Shown here piece by piece: positions 44,297 to 54,605 of a DNA stretch of 64,000 nucleotides. This stretch comes from Geminocystis sp. NIES-3708 (lineage in GTDB: Bacteria; Cyanobacteriota; Cyanobacteriia; Cyanobacteriales; Cyanobacteriaceae). The first letter of the stretch is position 1. Each line of letters starts with the position of its first letter. Under the pieces are notes generated by a model. The model was given only the letters and a program-made list of their open reading frames with translations, was not told the DNA's origin and did not search any database. Where the stretch lies: contig NZ_AP014815.1 of NCBI RefSeq assembly GCF_001548095.1, forward strand, positions 1,673,656 to 1,737,655, given 5' to 3'. The translations under genes and the position numbers were made by a program.

Positions 44297-47200
44297 TCAA
44301 ACAGTAACCCCCTCCAATTCATCCTCCGTCATTTCATAAAGACTTTTGATTTTCTCTAATTTCTCCTCATCCGCATCCCAAAAACCACGCCCATTCGCCT
44401 CCAACATCCTTCCCACAATATTTCGGAAGGCTTCGGGATTCGCTTCCCTTAACTTATTTGCCATGTCTTGATCTAATACATAAGTATCAACAGCTTGATC
44501 ATATACCCAATTATCGGTAAAATCGACAGTACCTCCCCAACCGATTAATGCCGTCATCCGTTGAGAAATTTCATAAGCACCACCTGAACCCTGATCAGCC
44601 ATAGCTTTCGCCCATTTTGGGTTAAGTAACTTAGTGCGATATTCCATCCTTAACACCTGCTCTAATTTACGGGGAGTAGTATCTTTAGAGAAACTTTCCA
44701 CAAAACTAGCCGATACCTTTTTACCGCTTTGTTTTTCGGCGGCACGTTTCAAGCCTCCCGTGTTAGCATAATATTCCTGAATATCCGTCAAGCCATATTC
44801 CACCGAGTCGATTTCCTGCACAACGGTTGCACTGGTTTGTAATAGTTTATCTAAAATTTCAGGGCGCGTTTGCCCTTTATCCTTTCTACCGTAGCTGAAA
44901 ACATTGCGATTTTTCCATGTATCCGCTAATTCATCCCCAGAATCCCAGTTACCATCCACAACCTGATCATTTACTAATGAGCCAAAATCGCCGTTAGGAT
45001 TAGAAAATAGTCGTGCGGAGGCGTTATCAATGCCTTTTTCCTTTAATTCAAGGTAATGTTTCCGAATAAAGTTATTTTCGATCGATTCCTCCGCAGTAGA
45101 AGCCCGTTGAAATAAATCATCCAGCAATTCGATGATATTAATAAAAGTATCTCGGAAAATGCCTGATAAATTACCTAAAACATCAATGCGAGGATGCCCT
45201 ACTTTTTTCAACGGCATTAACTCATATCTAACTATGCGCCCTGTGCCTTCTTTAACAGGCTCTGCACCCACTAATTCTAGTAAAATGCCGATCGACTCCC
45301 CCTTGGTTTTAATAGCATCTAAACCCCATAACATGACGGCTACGGTTTCTGGATAACAACCGTTTTCTGCTAAATTTTGCTCAATAATTTTCTTACCAAT
45401 CTCCCTACCCCTTGAATACGCACCCTGAGAAGGCATCCGATAGGGATCTAATGCGTGAATGTTACGTCCTGTAGGCAATACTCCAGCACCATCTCGCAGT
45501 AAATCACCTCCGGGCGCTGGGGGGATGTATTCACCGTTTAAGCCTCGCAATAAATTAGTTAATTCGTCTTCGGTTTGCATTAACAAGTCAGTAATTAGCT
45601 GTTGTTGCGCAAAACGTTGCTTTAATTCTTCTTCTTTTTCCGCTTTCTTCTCAACTCTGGCGAATAAGTCGCTATTGTTTAACTCTTGGGCGAAGTTTTG
45701 TTGACTATAAGTATCATCGAAATAAGCCTCAAGGTATGATTGCAATTGTTCTTGATTCGGATTTTCCCCTAAGATGTGTAAACCACTGGAAAATAATCTT
45801 TGTTCAACTATTTGCAAATAGTCATATATTTGGACAAAATAATCATTTAATGCCTGTTTACTGAATACCTTGGCATTGTCAGCAGTAAATTCAATACCTC
45901 GTTTTTCCTCTTCGCTAAATTTACAGTCTTTATTTAAGCTACTATCGACTATTTTTTGGACAATATCTTCTTTTAAGAGGGCGTTTTTCTCTGTATCTTC
46001 TCGATACTCGTTAATTAACTCTTTTAATGCCATTAACTCTTTATATAATCCTGCCCTGCCGTAAGGAGGCACATTGTGAGAGATAATAACACCATAACCC
46101 CGTCTTTTTGCCAACATGGATTCGGAAGGGTTGTTAGCGGCATAAATATATAGGTTAGGAATATCTCCTAATAGTACATCTGACCATGAATAGCCCGTAT
46201 TACCTAAAGGATTACCGGGCAACCATTCTACTGTGCCGTGCATTCCGAAGTGTATAATCGCATCGGCTTGAAAGTCATTTTGCAACCATTTATAAAAAGC
46301 TGTGTATTGAGGATGAGGGGTTAAATCTTTCTCAAACATAAGCCTCATGGGATCACCCGCTATACCGAGTGGCGGTTGTACTCCAATCCAGACGTTTCCT
46401 AATTGAATACCGCCGATTTGGAATTTGTCACCAATGGTTTTAATACCAGTTTGAGTCAGATTACCCCATTGTTTCTTGATCTTATTTATTAGTATATATC
46501 CTAACCATCGATCGAGGGTCTTCACATCAACAGTATTAGAGTTAATAGTTAATAGTGACTTGTCAATAGTTAAATCATCTTCTGCCTTCTGCCTTCTGCC
46601 TTCTGCTTTTCCTGAATAGGAGATAAAATCATCAGCGGTTTTGACTTGGTTAAGAATTTCCTCGCCGTCTTCGGGAATATTATCAACGGTATAGCCTTCT
46701 TCCTTCAATGCTGTTAGTAATTTTTGCAAAGATTTAGGTACATTTAATAGTGCGGCCGTACCAGTTGCACCGTATCCGGGGGGGAATCCATATAAAATAA
46801 TGGCAATCTTGCGATCGCACTTCGCCTTTCTTCTTAACTTAATCCAGTTATTAACCCTACCAGTAAGACGCTTAACCCTTTCAGGAATCAGGTATATATC
46901 TTCACCTACTAAACCACCTAATGGGATAGTGTCGATCGCACCATCCAACTCAGGTAAAGCGTATAATACCACACTTTGCAAACCACCGATACCCTTTCTT
47001 ACCCATGAATGAATATCTTGGATTAACAGAGGTGCGGCGACAATGTAGGGAATATTTTTTGCCGTTAAGATACGTTTTGCCACCTCTACCTGTCTTCCAG
47101 CTTCCATACTACCAGCAGGCCCACCCACCAAAGGAAACCCGATGGTAGAGATTACCGCATCTACTTTCACAGCATCTTTTGATAAAGAGGGAGTTTCATT

Positions 47201-48166
47201 AATACCCTGACTGCGTTTTTCTTGCTCATAATCCGTTGTCATCCAATCCCTTACAGCCACATGACCTTCCACACCATTAATGAAAATAGGTAAGGGAATT
47301 AATCCTGCTTCTTCAAAGTAACTAATCAGTTGAGGAATATAAGGTTGTTTGCTGATAACGTGCTTACGATATAACAATATACCAACAACAGGCAGTGAAT
47401 AGTGAATAGTTGATAGTGAATAGTTGATAGTATTTTCTTCTTGTCTTCCTGTCTGCCTGTCTGCCTGTCTGCCTGTCTTACCCTCATCTAATTTCTTTTG
47501 ATACCAACTCAAATACTCACTAGGAGAAGTAAAATAACCATCATAGTCAGGATGAAGTAATCCCATATTAGGAGTTTCGATAACGGGGGGAATTTCGGTG
47601 ACGGTTAAACCGAGATAATTTTCAGCGATAAACCAACACATAGAGGCAACATTCTCAACCCCTCCAGCATTCCAATAACCGTAAATAATCAACCAGTTGC
47701 GTAAATCTTGGACTTTTTTAACGGGAATATATTTTAATAATTTAGGCCCTGTTTTTAAGAAGCTGATATATCCTGCCAGTTTATCTTCTTCTTTGCTATT
47801 GGTAAACTTACTCAAGATGAATTGTACAGGTTTAGGCATTCCTTTAGGCTTATCACCAATAGCGAATTTACCTATCTGGGTAAGACTCATTAATTCTAAA
47901 GCCGACTCGAAAACAAGACGAATGGGAATATGGGCAACTTTTTCCCTTAACCATATTACTTGATCATAGTCGAAAAGCAGACTAGCAAAGAAAACATCAG
48001 CACTTTGTAAGGCCGATTCCACATTTTCTCTTTGAGTATTAATATCCGTATCGGTGAAAACTATTACTTCTAAACCTTCACAGCAAGATATAGCGATCGA
48101 AGCTGATTGACGGTATAAACTACTATTAAAAGTCTCAAATCCTGTTATTAATACGATACGTTTCAT
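44297..48166 (-). CDS. bchH: Magnesium chelatase subunit H-type protein (BchH/ChlH/CobN superfamily)
   Basis: 1289 aa large porphyrin-binding subunit of a metal chelatase: it holds protoporphyrin (or a corrin) while ChlI/ChlD-type AAA subunits drive metal insertion. Recognisable blocks: MKRIVLITGFETFNSSLYRQ at the start, WLIIYGYWNAGGVENVASM, HFGMHGTVEWLPGNPLGNTG, the YVMLWGLD-like segment VAVMLWGLDAIKTKGESIGI and EANGRGFWDADEEKLEKI near the end. The N-terminus differs from canonical cyanobacterial ChlH, so it may be a second H-type paralog; some databases call such proteins CobN. Two in-frame low-complexity insertions (about residues 229-259 and 518-546) derive from short tandem repeats. Confidence 0.85.
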   Translation of the reverse strand: MKRIVLITGFETFNSSLYRQSASIAISCCEGLEVIVFTDTDINTQRENVESALQSADVFFASLLFDYDQVIWLREKVAHIPIRLVFESALELMSLTQIGKFAIGDKPKGMPKPVQFILSKFTNSKEEDKLAGYISFLKTGPKLLKYIPVKKVQDLRNWLIIYGYWNAGGVENVASMCWFIAENYLGLTVTEIPPVIETPNMGLLHPDYDGYFTSPSEYLSWYQKKLDEGKTGRQADRQTGRQEENTINYSLSTIHYSLPVVGILLYRKHVISKQPYIPQLISYFEEAGLIPLPIFINGVEGHVAVRDWMTTDYEQEKRSQGINETPSLSKDAVKVDAVISTIGFPLVGGPAGSMEAGRQVEVAKRILTAKNIPYIVAAPLLIQDIHSWVRKGIGGLQSVVLYALPELDGAIDTIPLGGLVGEDIYLIPERVKRLTGRVNNWIKLRRKAKCDRKIAIILYGFPPGYGATGTAALLNVPKSLQKLLTALKEEGYTVDNIPEDGEEILNQVKTADDFISYSGKAEGRRQKAEDDLTIDKSLLTINSNTVDVKTLDRWLGYILINKIKKQWGNLTQTGIKTIGDKFQIGGIQLGNVWIGVQPPLGIAGDPMRLMFEKDLTPHPQYTAFYKWLQNDFQADAIIHFGMHGTVEWLPGNPLGNTGYSWSDVLLGDIPNLYIYAANNPSESMLAKRRGYGVIISHNVPPYGRAGLYKELMALKELINEYREDTEKNALLKEDIVQKIVDSSLNKDCKFSEEEKRGIEFTADNAKVFSKQALNDYFVQIYDYLQIVEQRLFSSGLHILGENPNQEQLQSYLEAYFDDTYSQQNFAQELNNSDLFARVEKKAEKEEELKQRFAQQQLITDLLMQTEDELTNLLRGLNGEYIPPAPGGDLLRDGAGVLPTGRNIHALDPYRMPSQGAYSRGREIGKKIIEQNLAENGCYPETVAVMLWGLDAIKTKGESIGILLELVGAEPVKEGTGRIVRYELMPLKKVGHPRIDVLGNLSGIFRDTFINIIELLDDLFQRASTAEESIENNFIRKHYLELKEKGIDNASARLFSNPNGDFGSLVNDQVVDGNWDSGDELADTWKNRNVFSYGRKDKGQTRPEILDKLLQTSATVVQEIDSVEYGLTDIQEYYANTGGLKRAAEKQSGKKVSASFVESFSKDTTPRKLEQVLRMEYRTKLLNPKWAKAMADQGSGGAYEISQRMTALIGWGGTVDFTDNWVYDQAVDTYVLDQDMANKLREANPEAFRNIVGRMLEANGRGFWDADEEKLEKIKSLYEMTEDELEGVTV
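46579..46606. repeat. Heptamer tandem repeat inside bchH-type gene
   Basis: Four perfect units of CTTCTGC (GCAGAAG on the coding strand), a heptamer known from cyanobacterial short tandem repeats. It encodes an in-frame EGRRQKAE stretch; flanking bases also look like intergenic filler (TTAATAGTTAATAGTGA). Confidence 0.9.
47448..47479. repeat. Octamer tandem repeat inside bchH-type gene
   Basis: CCTGTCTG three times followed by CCTGTCTT, encoding a Gly/Arg/Gln/Asp-rich stretch (TGRQADRQTGRQ). Next to it two 14-base units (AGTGAATAGTTGAT) stand in tandem at 47401-47428. The frame is preserved throughout. Confidence 0.9.
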
Positions 48167-48322
48167 CGGCTTTGCTTTCTCAAGAATAAATCTTTGTTAA
48201 GTAATGTAAACCATTTTAACAGGTGATGAAAAAACTTCACTTAATACCAATCATGAGGATAACCGATAAACCCCTTTGCGAGAGAAGATAAAATTTTTAC
48301 TAGGCAATACAGAAAAATGGAC

Positions 48323-48374
48323 AAGCCACCTCCCCCCGAGCGCTACGGCTCAAGAAAAGGCGGCTTTGTTTTTT
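48323..48374 (+). terminator. Hairpin with T-run between bchH and speB
   Basis: AAGCCACCT (48323-48331) pairs with AGGCGGCTT (48358-48366) with one mismatch around a loop holding a small inner stem (GAGC/GCTC); TTTGTTTTTT follows on the plus strand. On the minus strand the same hairpin follows the speB stop and is followed by a weaker T-run, so it may terminate speB. No plus-strand gene lies upstream. Confidence 0.6.
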
Positions 48375-48434
48375 ATACTTTGATCATAACAAATAATTTT
48401 AAAATATGCAATAGTTTTTATGAACTTTTTAAGA

Positions 48435-49481
48435 TTAATTTTGATGAGAAGAAAGATACATTAAATTAGTTAACTTATAGAGTAATCTAGCACCAATATT
48501 TCCATCCCATTGATCCTCTTTATTTGAACTAGGAGAAACTTCACAAAGATCAAAACCGATAATTTTTTTTCTTGATTTTACTAAAATTTGGATCAAATAA
48601 ATAGCTTGATTAAAGTCTAAACCACCAGCAACGGGTGTTCCAGTGCTAGGGCAAAATGCTTGATTTAAACCATCAATATCGAAGCTGATATAAACTTTTT
48701 CCGACAAATTCGAAATAATATTTTGACATTGTTTTTGCCATGATATACCTTCATAAAGATGATTTTTTAATTGCCAATCATCAAATAAAATAATACGATT
48801 ATCACTGCGAATTTTATTCATTTCTTCTTGACATAAATCCCTAATTCCTACTTGCACTAATTTATCAATATTTGGCAGTTGCATAACGTTATACATTATC
48901 GAAGCATGGGAATAAGTAAAGCCTTCATAAGCGTTACGTAAATCTGCATGGGCATCAATATGTAAAATGCTGAATTGTTGATGATGTTCTGTCAGAGCTT
49001 TAATATAACCGAAAGGCACACTATGATCACCGCCAATTAAAGCGATAGATTTTCCTTGAGATAAATAGTTTAGACATTGATTATATACCCATTCATTTAA
49101 ATCTATACTTCCTTTATTTACCATTGCTAAATCTTTTGCGATCGCCTTGTCATCAAGATCATTTCCTGACTCTAGGTGATCTATGACAGTTTTTGCCATC
49201 ATTCTTTTTGCGTTACTTTTAGCTTTAATAGTTTTATCAATGGGGATGGTAGCGTAACCTTTTTCCCATGCGTGGGGTAAATCAAAATCGTACCAATCTA
49301 ATTGATAAGAAGCATCAAGGATGGCTTCTGGTCCTTCTGCTGTACCTTCACCATAGGACACCGTGGCATCCCAAGGGACACTTAAAAAAACTATTTTCGC
49401 ATTTTCTATGGAATGAGGTAAACCGAAAAAACAATTATTTTTAATACTTATTTGATGAGGATTAAAGTTAGTAGAATTCAC
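48435..49481 (-). CDS. speB: Agmatinase / ureohydrolase
   Basis: 348 aa arginase-family enzyme with two manganese ions, converting agmatine to putrescine and urea (or a related guanidino substrate). Metal motifs: GGDHSVPFG, HIDAHADLRNAY, SFDIDGLNQAFCPSTGTP, and the C-terminal GFDLCEVSP. The N-terminal 70 residues follow the usual cyanobacterial SpeB form (SVPWDATVSYGEGTAEGPEA). Substrate by family. Confidence 0.88.
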   Translation of the reverse strand: MNSTNFNPHQISIKNNCFFGLPHSIENAKIVFLSVPWDATVSYGEGTAEGPEAILDASYQLDWYDFDLPHAWEKGYATIPIDKTIKAKSNAKRMMAKTVIDHLESGNDLDDKAIAKDLAMVNKGSIDLNEWVYNQCLNYLSQGKSIALIGGDHSVPFGYIKALTEHHQQFSILHIDAHADLRNAYEGFTYSHASIMYNVMQLPNIDKLVQVGIRDLCQEEMNKIRSDNRIILFDDWQLKNHLYEGISWQKQCQNIISNLSEKVYISFDIDGLNQAFCPSTGTPVAGGLDFNQAIYLIQILVKSRKKIIGFDLCEVSPSSNKEDQWDGNIGARLLYKLTNLMYLSSHQN

Positions 49482-49660
49482 TATTATCTTAGATTATTTT
49501 TATTAAATTTTGCTTTTTTATTTTTGCATAAAATTTTGGATTCGTAATCAGATAAAAGAGTATTATTTTCTCTATTTTGATTTTTCAGAGACAGAATTAT
49601 CTTGAGCAGAGCTAATGATTACGACTCTTTAATATTCACGAGTCAATTATATCCATCAAG

Positions 49661-50374
49661 TTAATTATTAATTATTTTCCCATCGGCAAAACGAATTATT
49701 CTTTTAGCTTCTTGGGCGACATCATGCTCATGGGTTACTAAAATAATGGTCATTTTTTCATCGTTTAATTGACGAAATATTTGCAATACTTCTTTTGTTG
49801 TTTCTGAATCTAATGCTCCTGTGGGTTCATCTGCTAGTAATATTAAAGGATTATTTACAATTGATCTTGCGATCGCAACCCTTTGTTGTTGTCCTCCAGA
49901 AAGCTGATTGGGTTTATTATTGAGACGATGGGATAAACCAACTTTGGTTAAGGCAGAAGTTGCCCGTTTTTTTTGTTCGACTTCAGACACCCCAGCATAA
50001 ATCATGGGTAGCATGACGTTTTCTAAAGCCGTTAACTGAGGTAAAAGGTGAAATTGCTGAAAAACAAAGCCTATTTGTAAATTGCGCACTGTGGCTAGTT
50101 TTTGACTGGATAAGGAAGCAACATTTTCGCCATTAAGAAAATAATTACCAGAAGTGGGACGATCAAGACAACCTAAAATATTCATCATAGTAGATTTTCC
50201 TGAGCCTGACGATCCCATAATGGCGCAATATTCTCCTGAATTAATGGTGAGATTTACCCCCGATAAAGCATGAACTTCTGTTTCACCACTACCATAAATT
50301 TTATAGATATTCTCTAAAGAAATTAAACCTTTAGATACAGAAATTTGTTGATTTTCTATTAAAGTTGAATTCAT
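49661..50374 (-). CDS. ABC transporter ATP-binding protein, MacB/LolD family
   Basis: 237 aa. Walker A MGSSGSGKSTMMNILGC, Q-loop FVFQQFHLLPQLTALENVML, signature LSGGQQQRVAIARSI, Walker B ILLADEPTGALDSET, H-loop VTHEHDVA. Type VII-like (MacB/LolD) exporters or mechanotransmission pumps. The partner permease is not adjacent. Followed upstream by small unknown genes on the same strand. Confidence 0.92.
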   Translation of the reverse strand: MNSTLIENQQISVSKGLISLENIYKIYGSGETEVHALSGVNLTINSGEYCAIMGSSGSGKSTMMNILGCLDRPTSGNYFLNGENVASLSSQKLATVRNLQIGFVFQQFHLLPQLTALENVMLPMIYAGVSEVEQKKRATSALTKVGLSHRLNNKPNQLSGGQQQRVAIARSIVNNPLILLADEPTGALDSETTKEVLQIFRQLNDEKMTIILVTHEHDVAQEAKRIIRFADGKIINN

Positions 50375-50417
50375 GAAAAATATAATATTACCTGTTATTA
50401 TAATGCTGATAGTTTTT

Positions 50418-50699
50418 TCAATTATTAATTATTTTCCATGAACCATATTTATTTTCATAGTAGCTTAGTATAGAGATGATTTTTGTTTGCTTTTCTTCTG
50501 TGGAAGAATATTCCAACCATAAACCACCTACTTGACTTTGCAAATAATCAAATTCCTTAGAAGTTTGTGGTAATAAATCAGCATTTACACCTTCTATTTG
50601 TCTCAAATGAGATACTATTTCACGATACACTGCTAAAGGAAGTTGCTCACAAATTAAATTTATTTTGTTCGTTGATTTATTAATAATAGTATTTAACAA
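50418..50699 (-). CDS. Small conserved hypothetical protein
   Basis: 93 aa, helical and soluble: LPLAVYREIVSHLRQIEGVN followed by LLPQTSKEFDYLQSQVGGLW and a C-terminal YYENKYGSWKII. Not recognised beyond a cyanobacterial flavour. It lies between the lipoprotein gene and the ABC ATPase gene on the same strand, 43 bases from the latter. Confidence 0.6.
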   Translation of the reverse strand: MLNTIINKSTNKINLICEQLPLAVYREIVSHLRQIEGVNADLLPQTSKEFDYLQSQVGGLWLEYSSTEEKQTKIISILSYYENKYGSWKIINN

Positions 50700-50776
50700 T
50701 ATTTTTTACCTCTTCATAAATTAATAATCTTGTTTATAAAAATAGTGACTGATAATATTTAATCGTTAATGAATAA

Positions 50777-51601
50777 CTATAATTTAGCCACATTTTTTTC
50801 ATCTTTATTATTTTCACCAATTTGACGGGTAACTCTTTGTCCAAATTGCTCTAAAACTACAACTCCATTATCATCATTAACACTGCGTAATACTGTTTGA
50901 TTATTTTCACGTAAGGCAATAGTAGTTGGGTATCCAAAATTAATATCTTTGACTCTCACACGAATACCCGAAGTGTTATCAGAAATTATGTCACCAACAC
51001 GTACTGATCGAGTCATACCATCCCAAGGGGTTTGAATCAATGCCACATTTTCACCGTTTAAATTCAATATACCTGAGACAATAATATTTTGTGCATCATT
51101 AGGTGAAGGAGGTTGAAAAGGTAAAGATGACTTACCATTAATATTAGTGATATTTGCATCTCTTCTGTCACTAGGGCTACTGGTATTAGCTGTGGTATTT
51201 TTACCCATATTTGGAGCAGTATTATTTGCCTTGCCAGTGGTTTCTGAATTGACAACTTTAGGAGCTTCTTTAAGAATAGCTTTATTCGTAGCTACAGATT
51301 CACTAATAATTTGATCTGTTTTAACCCTAATAATTGCTGGTGGATTAATTGTATCAAAAGGATCATTTCTACCCTGACTAATCTCATTTAATCTATCTTG
51401 AGGATTAGTAGAAGGAATTAAACCACTAGAGCTACTGATATTATTACTTTGATTACTTTGATTATTTTGAGAAGTTTCAGGAATGGGAGTAGGAGTAGGA
51501 TTTTGCGGCGGAATTGGGGCAACAGTAGATGTTTCTTCACCACCAGTACATCCTGTCAATAAAACTAAAGCTGATATTACTGATAAAGATAATTTTTTCA
51601 T
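50777..51601 (-). CDS. Lipoprotein with low-complexity linker and PilP-like C-terminal domain
   Basis: 274 aa. Signal peptide with lipobox LLTGC (Cys18), then a Pro/Ser/Asn-rich linker to about residue 170. The C-terminal domain (VSGILNLNGENVALIQTPWD, then RVGDIISDNTSGIRVRVKDI) resembles the beta-rich PilP/GspC-type domain of pilus assembly proteins. Membrane-anchored; role in pili is a guess from that likeness. Confidence 0.65.
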   Translation of the reverse strand: MKKLSLSVISALVLLTGCTGGEETSTVAPIPPQNPTPTPIPETSQNNQSNQSNNISSSSGLIPSTNPQDRLNEISQGRNDPFDTINPPAIIRVKTDQIISESVATNKAILKEAPKVVNSETTGKANNTAPNMGKNTTANTSSPSDRRDANITNINGKSSLPFQPPSPNDAQNIIVSGILNLNGENVALIQTPWDGMTRSVRVGDIISDNTSGIRVRVKDINFGYPTTIALRENNQTVLRSVNDDNGVVVLEQFGQRVTRQIGENNKDEKNVAKL

Positions 51602-51762
51602 AATTTAATAATCACTATATTCATTAACTAATAGTCTAATCATAATCATAGATCTCTGACTATCATAAAATATACTGAATTTGTATCAAAATAAACCTTA
51701 AGTAATGTTTTTTCACTCTTTACTGATAAATTAGGTGCAGAGAAAAAAATTAACTAATTTAA

Positions 51763-53406
<1,644 letters not shown>

Positions 53407-53474
53407 ATAATTAATAATTAATAATGAAGGAAAAATGAAATAACTGCTTAAATTACTTAATTCCTTAATTGTTT

Positions 53475-53939
53475 TTACCATTTACTATAAGGATTTTTAG
53501 CTAAATTAGAATTATAATAACGTCTATCGTGGGTTACTTCTTCAGTTACCCATGATGGTAAAATTACTTTTTGATTTTCATTTTTTAACTCCACTTCTGC
53601 TAAAGTTAAACCTTGATTTTCTCCTAAAAAATTATCTATTTCCCATGTTAATTCACCTATTTTTTGTTTAAATCTAATCTTCTCAATTAACGGGCGATCG
53701 CATAATGTATCTAACATTTCTCCAGCATCATCTAAAGGTATTTCATATTCAAATTCTGAGCGTACACTACCTTTAGTTTTTCCCTTTAAAGTCAAATAAC
53801 CTTTATTTCCAGCGATTCTAACTCTAACAGTATTACCGTTATGGGTGTAAATATAACCTTGGCGATATAAAATACCATTATCTGAAGGTTGCCAAAGAGT
53901 ATGATTAACTAAAAATTTACGTTCAATTTCTAAACCCAT
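53475..53939 (-). CDS. CYTH-domain protein (triphosphate tunnel metalloenzyme)
   Basis: 154 aa from ATG 53939 (MGLEIERKFLVN), preceded by AAGGAAA; an in-frame start 21 bases upstream is less likely. The EIERKFL motif defines the CYTH/TTM family, with alternating basic and acidic residues of the tunnel (RVRIAGNKGYLTLKGKT, EFEYEIPL, WEIDNFLGENQGLTLAEVEL). Bacterial relatives are inorganic triphosphatases or adenylate cyclases; cyanobacterial short forms are usually triphosphatases. Confidence 0.9.
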   Translation of the reverse strand: MGLEIERKFLVNHTLWQPSDNGILYRQGYIYTHNGNTVRVRIAGNKGYLTLKGKTKGSVRSEFEYEIPLDDAGEMLDTLCDRPLIEKIRFKQKIGELTWEIDNFLGENQGLTLAEVELKNENQKVILPSWVTEEVTHDRRYYNSNLAKNPYSKW

Positions 53940-54001
53940 AATTAAAAATTTCCTTGCCAAAAAATACTATTTTACGTTAAGATGATAAAGTATAAAAAAA
54001 T

Positions 54002-54073
54002 GGCGGCGTAGCCAAGTGGTAAGGCAAGGGTCTGCAAAACCTTCATCCCCCAGTTCGAATCTGGGCGTCGCCT
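54002..54073 (+). tRNA. tRNA-Cys (GCA)
   Basis: Full cloverleaf: acceptor GGCGGCG with CGTCGCC, D arm AGCC/GGCA, anticodon loop CTGCAAA with anticodon GCA, T arm CCCAG-TTCGAAT-CTGGG, discriminator T. CCA is not encoded. The CYTH gene upstream is divergent. Confidence 0.95.
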
Positions 54074-54169
54074 TTTAAAATTGTATAGTAAATAATTGTT
54101 TATTATCTACGATAATTTACTGTAATGCAAAAGTACTTCTCAAAGAAAAATTGATTCTAAAAATTTGAA

Positions 54170-54538
54170 CTACTTAAAAGTATCAACAATTTTCACAATT
54201 TCTGTTGCTAAATCAAAATCTTTTTGAGTGATTCCTCCTGCGTCATGGGTCGTTAGATGAATAGTGACTTTATTATAGGATATTTCAAGATCTGGATGAT
54301 GTCCAGCTTTTTCTGCAGGTATAACTAAGCGATTAACAAATTCTACAGCTTGAATAAAATCTTTAAATTTATAGGTTTTAGTTATAGCTTGTCCATTTGT
54401 CATCCAATCAGGGAGATTTGCTAATTTTTGTCTGATTTCTAATTCGTTTAAAACCATATTTTTATTAATAATATCTTTTTTCTCTATCATAATGTTTTGT
54501 GCAATGTATTTTTCTAGTATTATATTTTCAATAAACAT
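54170..54538 (-). CDS. 4a-hydroxytetrahydrobiopterin dehydratase (pterin-4a-carbinolamine dehydratase)
   Basis: 122 aa. The PCD core LPDWMTNGQAITKTYKFKDF, the catalytic motif AEKAGHHPDLEISYNKVTIH and THDAGGITQKDFDLA are intact. Recycles pterin cofactors or supports molybdopterin chemistry. The first 27 residues are extra compared with the usual 95-aa family length; a start at the ATG near 54457 (MVLNELEIRQ) is equally plausible, and no Shine-Dalgarno decides. Confidence 0.92.
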   Translation of the reverse strand: MFIENIILEKYIAQNIMIEKKDIINKNMVLNELEIRQKLANLPDWMTNGQAITKTYKFKDFIQAVEFVNRLVIPAEKAGHHPDLEISYNKVTIHLTTHDAGGITQKDFDLATEIVKIVDTFK

Positions 54539-54605
54539 TTTTATGCTTTGGTAATTATAAGTTTAAATATTTAATAGGCAATGAAAAAGGAAATTTTTCT
54601 TTTAT

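Noticed and set aside
47401-47479. CRISPR-like or minisatellite array
   Set aside because: The units are direct tandem repeats without spacers and lie in frame inside a gene; this is a short tandem repeat, not CRISPR.
44297-48166. Calling the large chelatase CobN
   Set aside because: The C-terminal blocks look more like magnesium chelatase H subunits, but the N-terminus differs from canonical ChlH, so the exact metal is left open.
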